A stretch of DNA of 50,901 nucleotides from Bacteroidales bacterium. GTDB taxonomy: Bacteria; Bacteroidota; Bacteroidia; Bacteroidales; UBA932. A program made the position numbers and the translations under genes. The notes beneath the pieces were generated by a model. That model did no database searches. It had not been told where the DNA came from and saw only the letters and a program-made list of their open reading frames with translations. The stretch covers positions 1-50,901 of the forward strand of contig JAKSKP010000007.1 in assembly GCA_024401635.1 (NCBI GenBank), read 5' to 3'. Positions 17,204-26,767 of this stretch are shown here, piece by piece (position 1 is the first letter of the stretch; the number at the start of each line of letters is the position of its first letter).

Positions 17204-19831
17204 ATGAAAAAGATATTTTATTCACTGATTGCCCTTTCCGGTATGCTGCTTGCGGCCTGTACGCAGGAACATATCGAGGTGCAGATCAATCCCAACAACC
17301 TCAAGGCCCAGGCATTGGGAAACATTGAGGGCTGCCAGCTGGCTGAGGACGGAGAGAACATCACAACCACCTATTCGGAGGCTGAGTTCGGACTCCCCGT
17401 GACTCCCGCTGCCTACGTCCTGTACGTCGACGTACAGGGAGACAATTTCGAGGAAGCCAAGAAAGTGGATGCCACCATTGCGAACGGTGTCATCTCTTTC
17501 GGTCAGAAGAAATTCAACAAGATTTTCCTCAATATGGGCTATGAGCCCAACACCACGGTAAATGCCGAGTTCCGTCTGGATGCCTTCATCCAGACCGACA
17601 AGGGCGTGAACATCGAGAAATACGTGCAGCACTCCAACATCGTGACTGCCGCATTCGTACTGTTCGAAGAGACCAAGGGTGAACTCGACGTTGTCGACGT
17701 GCCCGGTGACTATCAGGGCTGGGCACCTTCGGATTATCCCAAACTCTTCAACTATTCATATGACGGCATCAATTACCGCGGCGTAGTTGACTTCCAGTGC
17801 AAGAAGGAAGACGGTACCGCCTCAACCGGCTTCAAGTTCACCTACGGCGGTGACTGGTCATCAGACACCGGCAACTGGGGATCAGAGGCTCAGGCCGAAG
17901 CTCCCGAGGCAGCTTCCTTCAAGCTCATCAACGGAGACGCTTCACAGAACATCATGTGTTACGGAGCTCACAGGTACTATCTGTTCAATTTCGACAAGGA
18001 TGAACTCATCGTCAACAAGGAATACGGTTTCGACAAGGTAGGTGTCATCGGCCTCAACGGCGATTGGGACAATGATATCGTGATGGACTACAATATGTAT
18101 TTCGGCCGCTTCTGGGCCGACGTTGACGTACTCTCCGATACGGAATTCAAGTTCCGCCTCGACGGTGGCTGGGATAACAACTGGGGCGGTGACCTCGAGG
18201 GTCTCACTCCCGGTGGTGCAAACATTCCCATCCCTGCCGGCCAATACCGCATCTACTTCTATATGGGTACCCAGCCTATGACGGCTGAAATCAATTCAGA
18301 GATGTACGGCAACGAAGAGCCTACCATCAAACCTGTCGATCCTCCCGCACCAGCATATCAGGGCTGGGGCATCATAGGTGTCGGCGGCGACTGGGAGAAG
18401 GATATCGAGATGAACGAAATCGGCGGTACCTGGACAGGCTATGCCAACATTTTAGCCAACGACTCGTTCAAGCTCCGCAAGGATGCCGCCTGGGACGAAA
18501 ACCGCGGTGCACCCGGTGAGGCCGAGCCTTACGTGGTTGCACTCGATACACCTGTCGCCGCTACTGCAAACGGCAAGAACCTTGCTGTTCCCGCTGACGG
18601 CTTCTACAAGATTGTCTACAATACGGCTGATGAGACTATTACGGTTTCAGACGGAACCGTCTGGGGCGTGATAGGTGCGTTCAACGAATGGGCAGGCGAT
18701 GTTTTCATGACAGAGGAAGGTGGAGTCTGGACCAGCCCCGCAATCGAATTGAAAGGCGGTGACGGCTTCAAGATACGCAAGAATTCCGCCTGGGACGAGA
18801 ACCGCGGCGCAACCGGTGATGCCGAGCCTTATCAGGTAACGCTGGAAACACCCCTCGACGTTGTCAACAACGGAAAGAATCTCTGTGTCGAGAAAGACGG
18901 CAAGTACTTTGTCATCTATGACGCCAACGCTGAGACAATCACGGTCAATAATGCAGCCAAGAGCTGGGGCCTTGTAGGAGACTTCACCGGTTGGGGAAGC
19001 AATCCTGACGTGGTTATGAACGAAGTTGTTCCCGGCATCTGGGTAAGTCCCAGGACCACAATCGCCGACGGCGGCTGGAAAGTACGCTTCGACGCGGGTT
19101 GGGACCAGAACTTCGGCGGAAACACCCCCGCAGAGGCCGGCAAGTATGTTCAGGCCATCTTCAATGGTGAAAACATCAACCTGCACGGCGACCTTATAGT
19201 TGTCCTCAATCTCAACAACGGAACCCTCGGAACCCTCGTATGGGGCATAACAGGCTCGATAGCATCTGTCGGTATCAATTGGGACAATGATATCCCTATG
19301 AACCTCGCTTCCGACGGTCTCTGGGTCAGCTGCCCCGTTGCGCTGACCACAGCCGATCAGATCAAGATCCGCAAGGATGCCGACTGGGCTGAGAATTTCG
19401 GCGGTACCTGCACGAAAATAGATGAACCGTTCGAGGCTGTTGCAGGCGGTGGCAACATCACAGTTCCCGCCGACGGTACCTATGTCGTTATCTACAACCC
19501 CGAAACGGGACAGATTTCAATCTCTTCAACAGTATGCGGCCTGATAGGTGACTTCAACGGCTGGAGCGGCGATGAATTCATGTTCTATGCCGGAGAAGGC
19601 AAGTTCTATTCATTCAACAGGCATTATGAAGGTGGTTGGAAGATCCGTTTCGGTGCAGACTGGGCTTGCGGTGACCGTGGAGGTACCTATGAGTGGAACA
19701 ATCCGTTCACGGCAGTTCCCGGAGGTCCCAATATCACCGTTTCTGACATCGGAGTTCCTGCGGCAGGCTTCAACGTCATTTATGACTCAGTTGAGGAAAC
19801 CATTACAATCAATCAGGAAATAATACTGTAG
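17204..19831 (+). CDS. Enlarged SusE/SusF-like surface starch-binding lipoprotein
   Basis: This 875-aa lipoprotein (LLAACTQE) starts with a SusE-type N-terminal domain (about 20-155). At least seven beta-sandwich modules of about 90-105 residues follow, near 162-270, 278-365, 387-482, 486-583, 587-677, 679-775 and 777-875. Most open with a W/V-GxxGxxxxW pattern (WGIIGVGGDWEKDIEM, WGVIGAFNEWAGDVFM, WGLVGDFTGW, CGLIGDFNGWSGDEFM) and contain K(I/L)RxDxxW, resembling the CBM modules of SusE and SusF that bind starch. SusE has two such modules and SusF three, so this is an expanded fusion-like form. Its place directly after susD supports the assignment; binding specificity was not tested. Confidence 0.88.
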   Translation: MKKIFYSLIALSGMLLAACTQEHIEVQINPNNLKAQALGNIEGCQLAEDGENITTTYSEAEFGLPVTPAAYVLYVDVQGDNFEEAKKVDATIANGVISFGQKKFNKIFLNMGYEPNTTVNAEFRLDAFIQTDKGVNIEKYVQHSNIVTAAFVLFEETKGELDVVDVPGDYQGWAPSDYPKLFNYSYDGINYRGVVDFQCKKEDGTASTGFKFTYGGDWSSDTGNWGSEAQAEAPEAASFKLINGDASQNIMCYGAHRYYLFNFDKDELIVNKEYGFDKVGVIGLNGDWDNDIVMDYNMYFGRFWADVDVLSDTEFKFRLDGGWDNNWGGDLEGLTPGGANIPIPAGQYRIYFYMGTQPMTAEINSEMYGNEEPTIKPVDPPAPAYQGWGIIGVGGDWEKDIEMNEIGGTWTGYANILANDSFKLRKDAAWDENRGAPGEAEPYVVALDTPVAATANGKNLAVPADGFYKIVYNTADETITVSDGTVWGVIGAFNEWAGDVFMTEEGGVWTSPAIELKGGDGFKIRKNSAWDENRGATGDAEPYQVTLETPLDVVNNGKNLCVEKDGKYFVIYDANAETITVNNAAKSWGLVGDFTGWGSNPDVVMNEVVPGIWVSPRTTIADGGWKVRFDAGWDQNFGGNTPAEAGKYVQAIFNGENINLHGDLIVVLNLNNGTLGTLVWGITGSIASVGINWDNDIPMNLASDGLWVSCPVALTTADQIKIRKDADWAENFGGTCTKIDEPFEAVAGGGNITVPADGTYVVIYNPETGQISISSTVCGLIGDFNGWSGDEFMFYAGEGKFYSFNRHYEGGWKIRFGADWACGDRGGTYEWNNPFTAVPGGPNITVSDIGVPAAGFNVIYDSVEETITINQEIIL
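18362..18952 (+). repeat. Two near-identical tandem binding modules
   Basis: The third and fourth modules of the SusE/F-like protein (18362-18649 and 18659-18952) align at a 300-base offset with long DNA similarity. For example gccgcctgggacgaaaaccg near 18484 recurs with one change near 18786. They look like the most recent internal duplication in the gene. Confidence 0.75.
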
Positions 19832-19840
19832 TTTTTTATC

Positions 19841-19877
19841 CGCCGGCTCCGTGATTTCCGGGGCCGGCGTTTTTTTT
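19841..19877 (+). terminator. Intrinsic terminator after the susC-D-E/F block
   Basis: An 11-base G+C-rich stem (19841-19851 with 19859-19869, one G/T pair), a short loop and eight T residues form a strong terminator ten bases after the stop codon. It splits the locus into an upstream binding/import block and a downstream enzyme block, which therefore needs its own promoter or read-through. The TATATTG at 19878-19885 is only a partial -7 match. Confidence 0.8.
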
Positions 19878-19889
19878 GTATATTGCGGT

Positions 19890-21860
19890 ATGAAAAAAAT
19901 ACTTGCCTTCCTTTTGATGTCTCTCCTGCTGGTTTCCTGCAACAAAGGAGGTTCACAGCCGACACCGGACCCCGAACCGGACCCGACTCCCGTTTCCGGG
20001 AATTCAAAACTTTCATACCAGCTGCTGGTGTACAGTTTCGCCGACAGCAACGGTGACGGCATAGGGGACTTCAAGGGCATAGGTCAGAAACTGGATTATT
20101 TCACTTCGTTGGGAGTTGAGGCTCTGTGGCTGTCTCCCATACACAAGGCCACATCATATCACGGATATGACGTGGAGGATTACGCTTCCGTGAACCCCGA
20201 ATATGGTACGGAGGCTGATTTCAAGGCCCTTCTGGACGCGGCACACGCCAAGGGCATAAAAATATATCTCGATTATGTGCTGAATCACAGTTCCAAGAAT
20301 CATACGTGGTTCCTCGATGCGACTTCTTCCGCGGAGTCATCATTCCGCGACTATTATATGATATCATCCGAGCCGGAAAAGGACGTCAAGGCCGGCAAGT
20401 TCCCCATGATACCGAAATCGTCCTACAACGCCGGCGAATGGTCAAGAGTGGCCACCGGCACGTCAGGAGCACAGAATGTGAAATTCACCCTGGGCCTGAG
20501 CTCGGGGAAACCCTCTTCCGTAAAGCTTGACAAGGTCGAAACCGTTTCAAATACAGGAACTCAGACTTCAGGAATATGGCTCTACTATGGCGACGGGCAG
20601 ATGGAGCAGTTCTATAAGGACGGCAACGTTTGCAGCCTGAGTCTTGAGCTGGAAACGGATTGGGGCGTGCTGATACGTACGTCCACTTCCGACTCCTGGC
20701 CCACGGGTACGAAATACGGCGGCAAGGAAGGAGCCAACACCCTCTCCTACGGGGGTACGATATACATTTATCCCAGCACTTCCTCCTTCGACCCGTCCGA
20801 CATACTGCTGCCGGGAATGACTCAGGAATACTATCTGTCGGTGTTCGGCTCCTATATGCCTGACATCAATTACGGGGCAGCCGAAAGCTGTGAAAATTCC
20901 AAGGCGTTCAAGGCTGTGACGGAAGCTGCAGACAAATGGATAGGAATGGGTGTGGACGGTTTCCGTCTGGATGCCGTGAAACACATATATCACAATTCGA
21001 AATCTTCGGAGAACCCCACGTTCCTGAAAAAATTCTATGACCATTGCAACGCCACTTACAAATCTTCCGGCGGCAAAGGCGACTTCTATATGGTGGGAGA
21101 GCATTTCTCGGAACCTTCCGAGGTGGCGCCTTACTACAAAGGCATACCGGCTTTCTTCGAGTTCGGTTTCTGGTGGAGGCTTACCGAGGCCCTTAATTCG
21201 GGCAATGCGCAGAATTTCGCGGCCACGATAAGCACTTATCACAATTCCTACGCGCAGCAGCGCTCCGGAGCGATTGCCGCGACGAAACTTTCCAATCACG
21301 ATGAAGACAGGGTGGGCAGTACGTTGGGACGCAATACATCCAAAATGAAACTTGCCGCCGCCGTTCTTCTCACTTCCGGAGGTCAGCCCTACATATATCA
21401 GGGCGAAGAACTCGGTTACTGGGGGACCAAGGCCAACGGGGACGAATACGTACGCACTCCCATAATGTGGAATGCGGACGGGTCATCGCTTGCCGGCGCC
21501 AAACTCGGGACCAAGGTGGACAAGGCTATGCTGACCTCCACCATTTCCGTTCAGACCCAGTCTTCCGCCGATGATTCCGTACTTTCCCTGTACCGCAGCT
21601 TTGGCAAGTTGAGGAAGGAATACAAGGCATTGGGCGAGGGCGATATGACGCCCTGCACCGTTTCGAACGCTTCCGTATCTGCGTGGTACCGCAGCTGTGA
21701 CGGTCAGAAACTGCTGGTGGTCCACAATTTCGGAGGGTCTCCCACAAACCTGACGCTGAGCGACGACATATCGAAGACCGTTTTCTCCAATGGTTCCGTC
21801 AAGGTCAACGGCGTCACGCTTTCTCTCGGCTCCTACTCATCTGTGGTATTCCAGTTGTAA
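19890..21860 (+). CDS. SusG-like GH13 alpha-amylase lipoprotein
   Basis: This 656-aa lipoprotein (LLLVSC) has a Pro/Asp-rich linker after the Cys, suggesting surface exposure. The GH13 barrel carries catalytic Asp361 (VDGFRLDAVKH), Glu404 (MVGEHFSEP) and the SNHDED site (Asp471). A stretch of about 130 residues (about 168-300) interrupts the barrel between LDYVLNHSS and SVFGSYMPDIN, the place where SusG carries its CBM58 module. SusG-type enzymes cut starch at the cell surface into maltooligosaccharides for SusC. The ATG at 19890 starts the signal peptide; the open frame upstream lies within the terminator. It heads the enzyme block. Confidence 0.92.
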   Translation: MKKILAFLLMSLLLVSCNKGGSQPTPDPEPDPTPVSGNSKLSYQLLVYSFADSNGDGIGDFKGIGQKLDYFTSLGVEALWLSPIHKATSYHGYDVEDYASVNPEYGTEADFKALLDAAHAKGIKIYLDYVLNHSSKNHTWFLDATSSAESSFRDYYMISSEPEKDVKAGKFPMIPKSSYNAGEWSRVATGTSGAQNVKFTLGLSSGKPSSVKLDKVETVSNTGTQTSGIWLYYGDGQMEQFYKDGNVCSLSLELETDWGVLIRTSTSDSWPTGTKYGGKEGANTLSYGGTIYIYPSTSSFDPSDILLPGMTQEYYLSVFGSYMPDINYGAAESCENSKAFKAVTEAADKWIGMGVDGFRLDAVKHIYHNSKSSENPTFLKKFYDHCNATYKSSGGKGDFYMVGEHFSEPSEVAPYYKGIPAFFEFGFWWRLTEALNSGNAQNFAATISTYHNSYAQQRSGAIAATKLSNHDEDRVGSTLGRNTSKMKLAAAVLLTSGGQPYIYQGEELGYWGTKANGDEYVRTPIMWNADGSSLAGAKLGTKVDKAMLTSTISVQTQSSADDSVLSLYRSFGKLRKEYKALGEGDMTPCTVSNASVSAWYRSCDGQKLLVVHNFGGSPTNLTLSDDISKTVFSNGSVKVNGVTLSLGSYSSVVFQL

Positions 21861-21864
21861 TTAT

Positions 21865-22902
21865 ATGAATATAAAGACATTACTTCCGTTTATATGCTTT
21901 GCTCTGCTGTTCTCCTGCAAGGCAGGGACAAGTGAAACACCCTCAGACACAGAAAAGAAAGTGATAACCTTTGCCAAGGGCGCCGACATTTCGTGGGTCA
22001 CCGAAATGGAGAGCAAGGGCTTCAAATTTTACAATGCCGCCGGCGAGGAAAGGGAGTGTACGGCGCTTATGGCCGAACTTGGATGCAATACGGTGCGACT
22101 GCGCGTGTGGGTGAATCCCGAGGGCGGATGGTGCGGCAAAGATGATGTATTGGTAAAGTGCAGGCGCGCGCAGGCGCTGGGCATGCGTATAATGATTGAC
22201 TTCCATTACGGCGACAGCTGGTGTGATCCGGGCAAGCAGCCTGTGCCTGCGGCCTGGAAAAACTACGGTCCTCAGCAGATGGCACAGGCCGTGGCCGACC
22301 ACACCCGCGACGTTCTGGGCTGTTTGAAAAACGCCGGAATAGACGTAACCTGGGTCCAGGTGGGCAACGAAGTGGAGAACGGCATGCTCTGGGAATCGGG
22401 ACGTGTCAAAGGCGGCGAGGCAGGCAATTTCGCAAGCTATTTCAATGCCGGCGCGCAGGTCGTGAAAGAACTGTATCCTGATGCCGTCGTTGTCCTTCAT
22501 ATCAGCAATGCGTGGAAGAATGATACTCTGGTATGGTTCTATGACCTTATGAAGACTGCCGGTGTGAACTATGACATGATAGGACTTTCCCTCTACCCTT
22601 CATACTGGGAGAACGGAGAGTATCCCGACTGGCAGCCCAAGGCAAAGGCATCTGTGGCCAATTTCCAGCTGTTGCACATCAACTACGGCAAACCCGTGAT
22701 GCTGGTGGAATTCGGAATGCCTGCATCTCAGGACGAAGCTTCGAGAGACTGTCTGCAGTACATTATGGACGGCGTGGCCGGCTTCGACTGGTTCAAGGGA
22801 ATCATACTGTGGGAGCCCGAATCCGAACATTCCAGGAACGGCTACGATTATGGCGCCTTCAAGGACGGTAAACCTACAATAGCGATGGATCCCTTCAAAT
22901 GA
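21865..22902 (+). CDS. GH53 arabinogalactan endo-beta-1,4-galactanase lipoprotein
   Basis: This 345-aa protein has a lipoprotein-type signal (LLFSCKAG) followed by a single GH53 barrel starting FAKGADISWVTEMESKG. Conserved blocks include GCNTVRLRVWVNP, MIDFHYGDSWCDPGKQ, WVQVGNEVENGMLW with acid/base Glu169 and VMLVEFGMP with nucleophile Glu282. GH53 enzymes cut beta-1,4-galactan side chains of pectin. The gene starts four bases after the amylase stop and overlaps the CotH gene by ATGA. A galactan enzyme inside a starch locus is the unusual point. Confidence 0.93.
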   Translation: MNIKTLLPFICFALLFSCKAGTSETPSDTEKKVITFAKGADISWVTEMESKGFKFYNAAGEERECTALMAELGCNTVRLRVWVNPEGGWCGKDDVLVKCRRAQALGMRIMIDFHYGDSWCDPGKQPVPAAWKNYGPQQMAQAVADHTRDVLGCLKNAGIDVTWVQVGNEVENGMLWESGRVKGGEAGNFASYFNAGAQVVKELYPDAVVVLHISNAWKNDTLVWFYDLMKTAGVNYDMIGLSLYPSYWENGEYPDWQPKAKASVANFQLLHINYGKPVMLVEFGMPASQDEASRDCLQYIMDGVAGFDWFKGIILWEPESEHSRNGYDYGAFKDGKPTIAMDPFK

Positions 22903-24326
22903 AAACGGGAAGAACAATATGCCTTTTGACTGCTTTATGTCTGGCGCTGTCCTGTTCCACGAAGGGACTGCAGCCCGAGCCTGCACCTGAACCGACCCCG
23001 GAACCGGTTCAGGAAGAAGACATGTACGGCACTGCCTATGTTTTCGACCTGGAAGCCTTGCCGGAGGTCCATATAAACGTGAAGAAGGATCAGTGGAACG
23101 AACTGCTGGGAATGTATGACAGGAACAACAAGACCAAGCAGTACGTGCACTGTGACGCCACTTTCATAAAGAACAGGGAGGTCACGGAAATAGAGGATGC
23201 CGGCCTCAGGCTTCGCGGAAACACCTCGCGCAGACGCCCCGAAGGAAACGGCGGCGAGACGCACAAACCGTCCGGCACTCAGTGGCACCACTGCCATTTC
23301 GGGCTGAATTTCCGCAAGTTCGTAAAGGATGACGAACATGAGGTGCACGGTTGCCGCAAAGCCAATCTCAAATGGTTCAAAGACGACCCTCTTTATGCCA
23401 GGGAGATATATTGTTATGACCTTTTCCGCCGCGTGGGGATATGGACGGCCGTTTACAACAGTTACTGCCGCCTGTGGCTGAGGATTTCCGGAGACCAGAA
23501 GGAAGTGTATTACGGTGTCTATCAGTTGCAGGAATCCATAGACACCAGGTATCTGAAACAGAGGAAGGAGCTTTTCGGAGGGGCGGACGGCAATCTGTGG
23601 AAGTGCCGTGGAGGTGCGGCCCTCAACAGTGTCAATGCCGATTACGGTGTGGATTCGGGCGGAGACGAGGAATACACCTACGAGCTCAAGAGCGATGACA
23701 ACGATTTCGATCAGGCCAGGGAACAGCTCAAGTCTTTCATCACGGCGCTGAACACAAAAAAGGGGGAGGAATTCCGCATATGGATTACTTCAGTCTGTGA
23801 CGTTGAACTGCTGCTGCGCACCTATGCCGTCAATGTGATTGTGGGTATGTGGGACGATTACTGGAACAACGCCAACAATTATTATATCTATTTCAATACT
23901 ACGGACAGGGACAAATACAAATTCTTCTTCATTCCGTACGACTACGACAACACTCTGGGCACAAGCCACAATTGCGGAGTGCAGACCGACTCGGGCCGTC
24001 AGGACCCGCTCCACTGGGGTAATGACAACCATCCGCTGATAGCCAAACTCCTTCAGTTCGACGATTTCCGCGCCATTTACAGGAATGCGCTGCTGGAAAT
24101 TTCCGATCAGGGGAGCGCATATTTCGGCCAGGCTGCGAGCGCAGCGAGAATCAGGGCCTGGGAGTCAATGATTGCGCCTTATGTCCCCAATGACGTCGGA
24201 GAGGATATGGTGATAGAGGACAGACCGGCATATTGGAGCAACCACTCCGAATACAGGCTGCTGGATAGCGGATCGAACAATTTCTTCAAAATAAAGTCTG
24301 AAACCATAAAAAGCTGCTGCAAATGA
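22899..24326 (+). CDS. CotH kinase family lipoprotein
   Basis: This 475-aa protein has a lipobox (LALSC) and a Pro/Glu-rich linker (PEPAPEPTPEP) suited to surface display. The rest matches the CotH family: LRLRGNTSRR, YYGVYQLQESID, then WDDYWNNANNYYIYF (about 318-332) and FFIPYDYDNTLG (about 343-354), where the Asp/Asn residues bind metal and ATP. CotH proteins are atypical protein kinases, first known from spore coats; some bacterial members occur in cellulosome or PUL-like settings. Its target here is unknown. It overlaps GH53 and GH2 by ATGA on both sides, so it is a fixed member of the block. Confidence 0.88.
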   Translation: MKTGRTICLLTALCLALSCSTKGLQPEPAPEPTPEPVQEEDMYGTAYVFDLEALPEVHINVKKDQWNELLGMYDRNNKTKQYVHCDATFIKNREVTEIEDAGLRLRGNTSRRRPEGNGGETHKPSGTQWHHCHFGLNFRKFVKDDEHEVHGCRKANLKWFKDDPLYAREIYCYDLFRRVGIWTAVYNSYCRLWLRISGDQKEVYYGVYQLQESIDTRYLKQRKELFGGADGNLWKCRGGAALNSVNADYGVDSGGDEEYTYELKSDDNDFDQAREQLKSFITALNTKKGEEFRIWITSVCDVELLLRTYAVNVIVGMWDDYWNNANNYYIYFNTTDRDKYKFFFIPYDYDNTLGTSHNCGVQTDSGRQDPLHWGNDNHPLIAKLLQFDDFRAIYRNALLEISDQGSAYFGQAASAARIRAWESMIAPYVPNDVGEDMVIEDRPAYWSNHSEYRLLDSGSNNFFKIKSETIKSCCK

Positions 24327-26767
24327 AAATACTGCTTGTTATATCTCTCATTTCTGCGATACTCCCTTCGTGGCAGTTCCGTCGCGATCACGACTATGAG
24401 GCCACGGAAGGCTGGACACAGGTGCGCGTTCCCCACGACTGGGCCATAGCCGGGCCTTTCGACAGGTCCATAGACATACAGGTTGTGGCCATAGAGCAGA
24501 ACGGCGAGCAGACGGCAGATACGCACACGGCACGCAGCGGTGGACTGCCGTGGATAGGCAAGGGCTGCTATCGCACGTACGTGGATATCCCTCAGGTGGA
24601 CGGACGCAGCATAGTGCTGAATTTCGACGGGGCGATGAGCAGGGCCCGCGTGCTGGTCAACGGCATCGAGGCCGGTTTCTGGCCCTATGGTTACAATGCC
24701 TTCAATGTGGATATCACGCCTTTTGCAAAGGCCGGAACCAACGAGATAAGCGTGCTGCTGGAAAACGTGGAGGAATCCTCCCGCTGGTATCCCGGTGCGG
24801 GCCTTTTCAGGGAGGTGCATCTGATTGATAAAGCTGCCGTACACATACCGGTATGGGGGCAGTACATAACGACTCCGCACGTGTCGGAGAGCGAAGCCGT
24901 CGTAAGCGTGAAAACCTGGGTGGAAGGAGTGGAAAAAGGCGAGGTTGTCACTCTGGAAACCGTTCTTTACGACGGAGAAGGCGCTGAGGTGGCCAGAAGC
25001 GAAGACACAAGAAGAGTGTATTCTCTTTCCGAACCTCTGGTGCAGCATATGACAGTGCGCAATCCCGCGCTGTGGAGTCCTGACACACCGTCACTCTACA
25101 CCGCAGCCACCACATTGAAGAGGGGAGCGGTCATTGATACCGAGTGGAATGTGGCCAAGTGGCGCAACCGTGTCACCACAACGCTCGGAACGGAGGCGTG
25201 TGACAGCGTCATCACGCGTTTCGGCATACGCAGTCTGGAATTCCGTCCTCTCGGCGGCTTTTTCCTGAACGGGAAGAGAACCATGTTCAAGGGAGTCTGC
25301 AACCATCACGATCTGGGAGCCCTGGGCGCCGCCGTCAACCGTTCGGCGGTGCGTTACCGTCTGGAACTGCTCAAGGATATGGGCTGCAACGCCATACGTA
25401 CGTCCCACAATATGCCCTCGCAGGTGCTTGTGGAGCTATGTGACGAAATGGGTATAATGCTTATGGTGGAATCGTTCGACGAGTGGAACGTTGCCAAATG
25501 CGCTAACGGATATCATCTTTTCTTCGACGAATGGGCGGAGAAGGACATTGTGAATATGGTGCGCCATTTCCGCAACAATCCTTCCGTGGTGATGTGGAGC
25601 ATAGGCAACGAAGTGCCGTCACAATGGTCCGAAGAAGGCGTAAGGGTATGCCGTTACCTCCAGGATATCTGTCACCGCGAGGACCCGACACGTCCCGTGA
25701 CCAGCGGTATGGACCAGCCGGACGGAGGCATAGCCTTCGGAATGAGTTCCGCCCTGGACATACCGGGCTTCAATTACAAGCCGGCACGCTATACCCAGTT
25801 GTACCCGCTTCTGCCGCAAGGTTTCATCCTTGGTACGGAGACCGCTTCCACCGTGTCTTCACGCGGTGTCTATCATTTTCCCGTCGAAAAGGTCATGAAC
25901 GGCAGGACAGAGGACAGGCAGTGCAGTTCCTATGACCTGGACTACTGCATATGGAGCAATATACCGGATGAGGACTTTGCCGCCGACAGGGATTATCCCT
26001 GGATGCTCGGACAGTTCGTGTGGACCGGTTTCGACTATTTCGGCGAGCCGACGCCTTACGGTGATGACGACTGGCCCAACCATTCTTCGATGTTCGGCAT
26101 CATAGACCTTGCCAACATCCCCAAGGACAGATACTATCTCTATCGCAGCGTATGGAACGAAGAGGATCCGACGTTGCACATAGTTCCGCACTGGACCTGG
26201 CCCGGCCGCGAAGGGGAGAATACACCCGTATTCGTCTATACCTCATATCCCGAGGTCGAACTTTTCGTCAACGGAAAGAGCCTTGGACGCAAGGGCTTCG
26301 ATGCCTCTTCGCCCCTTGGACGTTTCCGCCTGGTTTGGGATGACGTCGTTTACCAACCGGGGGAAATAAAGGTTGTGGCCTATGACGGCAAGGGGAACGT
26401 GGCCGCGGAACAGACGGCAAGGACTGCGGGCAAGCCATATGCACTGAAGACGGAGGTTTCGAGAAACAGCCTGTCCGGTCGTGACGACCTCGCATACGTG
26501 AAGGTTACAGTTGTGGATGCAGCCGGCACGGCTGTGCCCTATGCCTCCAACCTTGTGAAAATCAAAGTGGAAGGAGCCGGAAGCTTCAAGGCCGTGGCCA
26601 ACGGCGATCCCACCTGCCTGGAAAGCCTGCAGAAGAATGAGATGCATCTTTTCAGCGGGGCCCTCAGTTTCATTGTCGAGGGCGGGGACATTGACGGAAA
26701 TATAGCAATTTCAGTGTCAGCCAAAGGTTTGAAAACAGCAAAAACGAATATAATCAATAAGTTATGA
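24323..26767 (+). CDS. GH2 beta-galactosidase
   Basis: This 814-aa protein has a short signal-like N-terminus without a lipobox, so it is probably periplasmic. In order: a GH2 sugar-binding domain (about 15-165), an immunoglobulin-like domain (about 170-300), the catalytic barrel with acid/base Glu430 (WSIGNEVPSQW) and nucleophile Glu506 (FILGTETAS), then C-terminal beta domains (about 620-810) including the YTSYPEVELFVNGKSLG type seen in DUF4982 enzymes. The likely role is release of galactose from beta-galacto-oligosaccharides made by the adjacent GH53. Other GH2 activities (beta-glucuronidase, beta-mannosidase) are less likely but not excluded. Confidence 0.9.
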   Translation: MKILLVISLISAILPSWQFRRDHDYEATEGWTQVRVPHDWAIAGPFDRSIDIQVVAIEQNGEQTADTHTARSGGLPWIGKGCYRTYVDIPQVDGRSIVLNFDGAMSRARVLVNGIEAGFWPYGYNAFNVDITPFAKAGTNEISVLLENVEESSRWYPGAGLFREVHLIDKAAVHIPVWGQYITTPHVSESEAVVSVKTWVEGVEKGEVVTLETVLYDGEGAEVARSEDTRRVYSLSEPLVQHMTVRNPALWSPDTPSLYTAATTLKRGAVIDTEWNVAKWRNRVTTTLGTEACDSVITRFGIRSLEFRPLGGFFLNGKRTMFKGVCNHHDLGALGAAVNRSAVRYRLELLKDMGCNAIRTSHNMPSQVLVELCDEMGIMLMVESFDEWNVAKCANGYHLFFDEWAEKDIVNMVRHFRNNPSVVMWSIGNEVPSQWSEEGVRVCRYLQDICHREDPTRPVTSGMDQPDGGIAFGMSSALDIPGFNYKPARYTQLYPLLPQGFILGTETASTVSSRGVYHFPVEKVMNGRTEDRQCSSYDLDYCIWSNIPDEDFAADRDYPWMLGQFVWTGFDYFGEPTPYGDDDWPNHSSMFGIIDLANIPKDRYYLYRSVWNEEDPTLHIVPHWTWPGREGENTPVFVYTSYPEVELFVNGKSLGRKGFDASSPLGRFRLVWDDVVYQPGEIKVVAYDGKGNVAAEQTARTAGKPYALKTEVSRNSLSGRDDLAYVKVTVVDAAGTAVPYASNLVKIKVEGAGSFKAVANGDPTCLESLQKNEMHLFSGALSFIVEGGDIDGNIAISVSAKGLKTAKTNIINKL

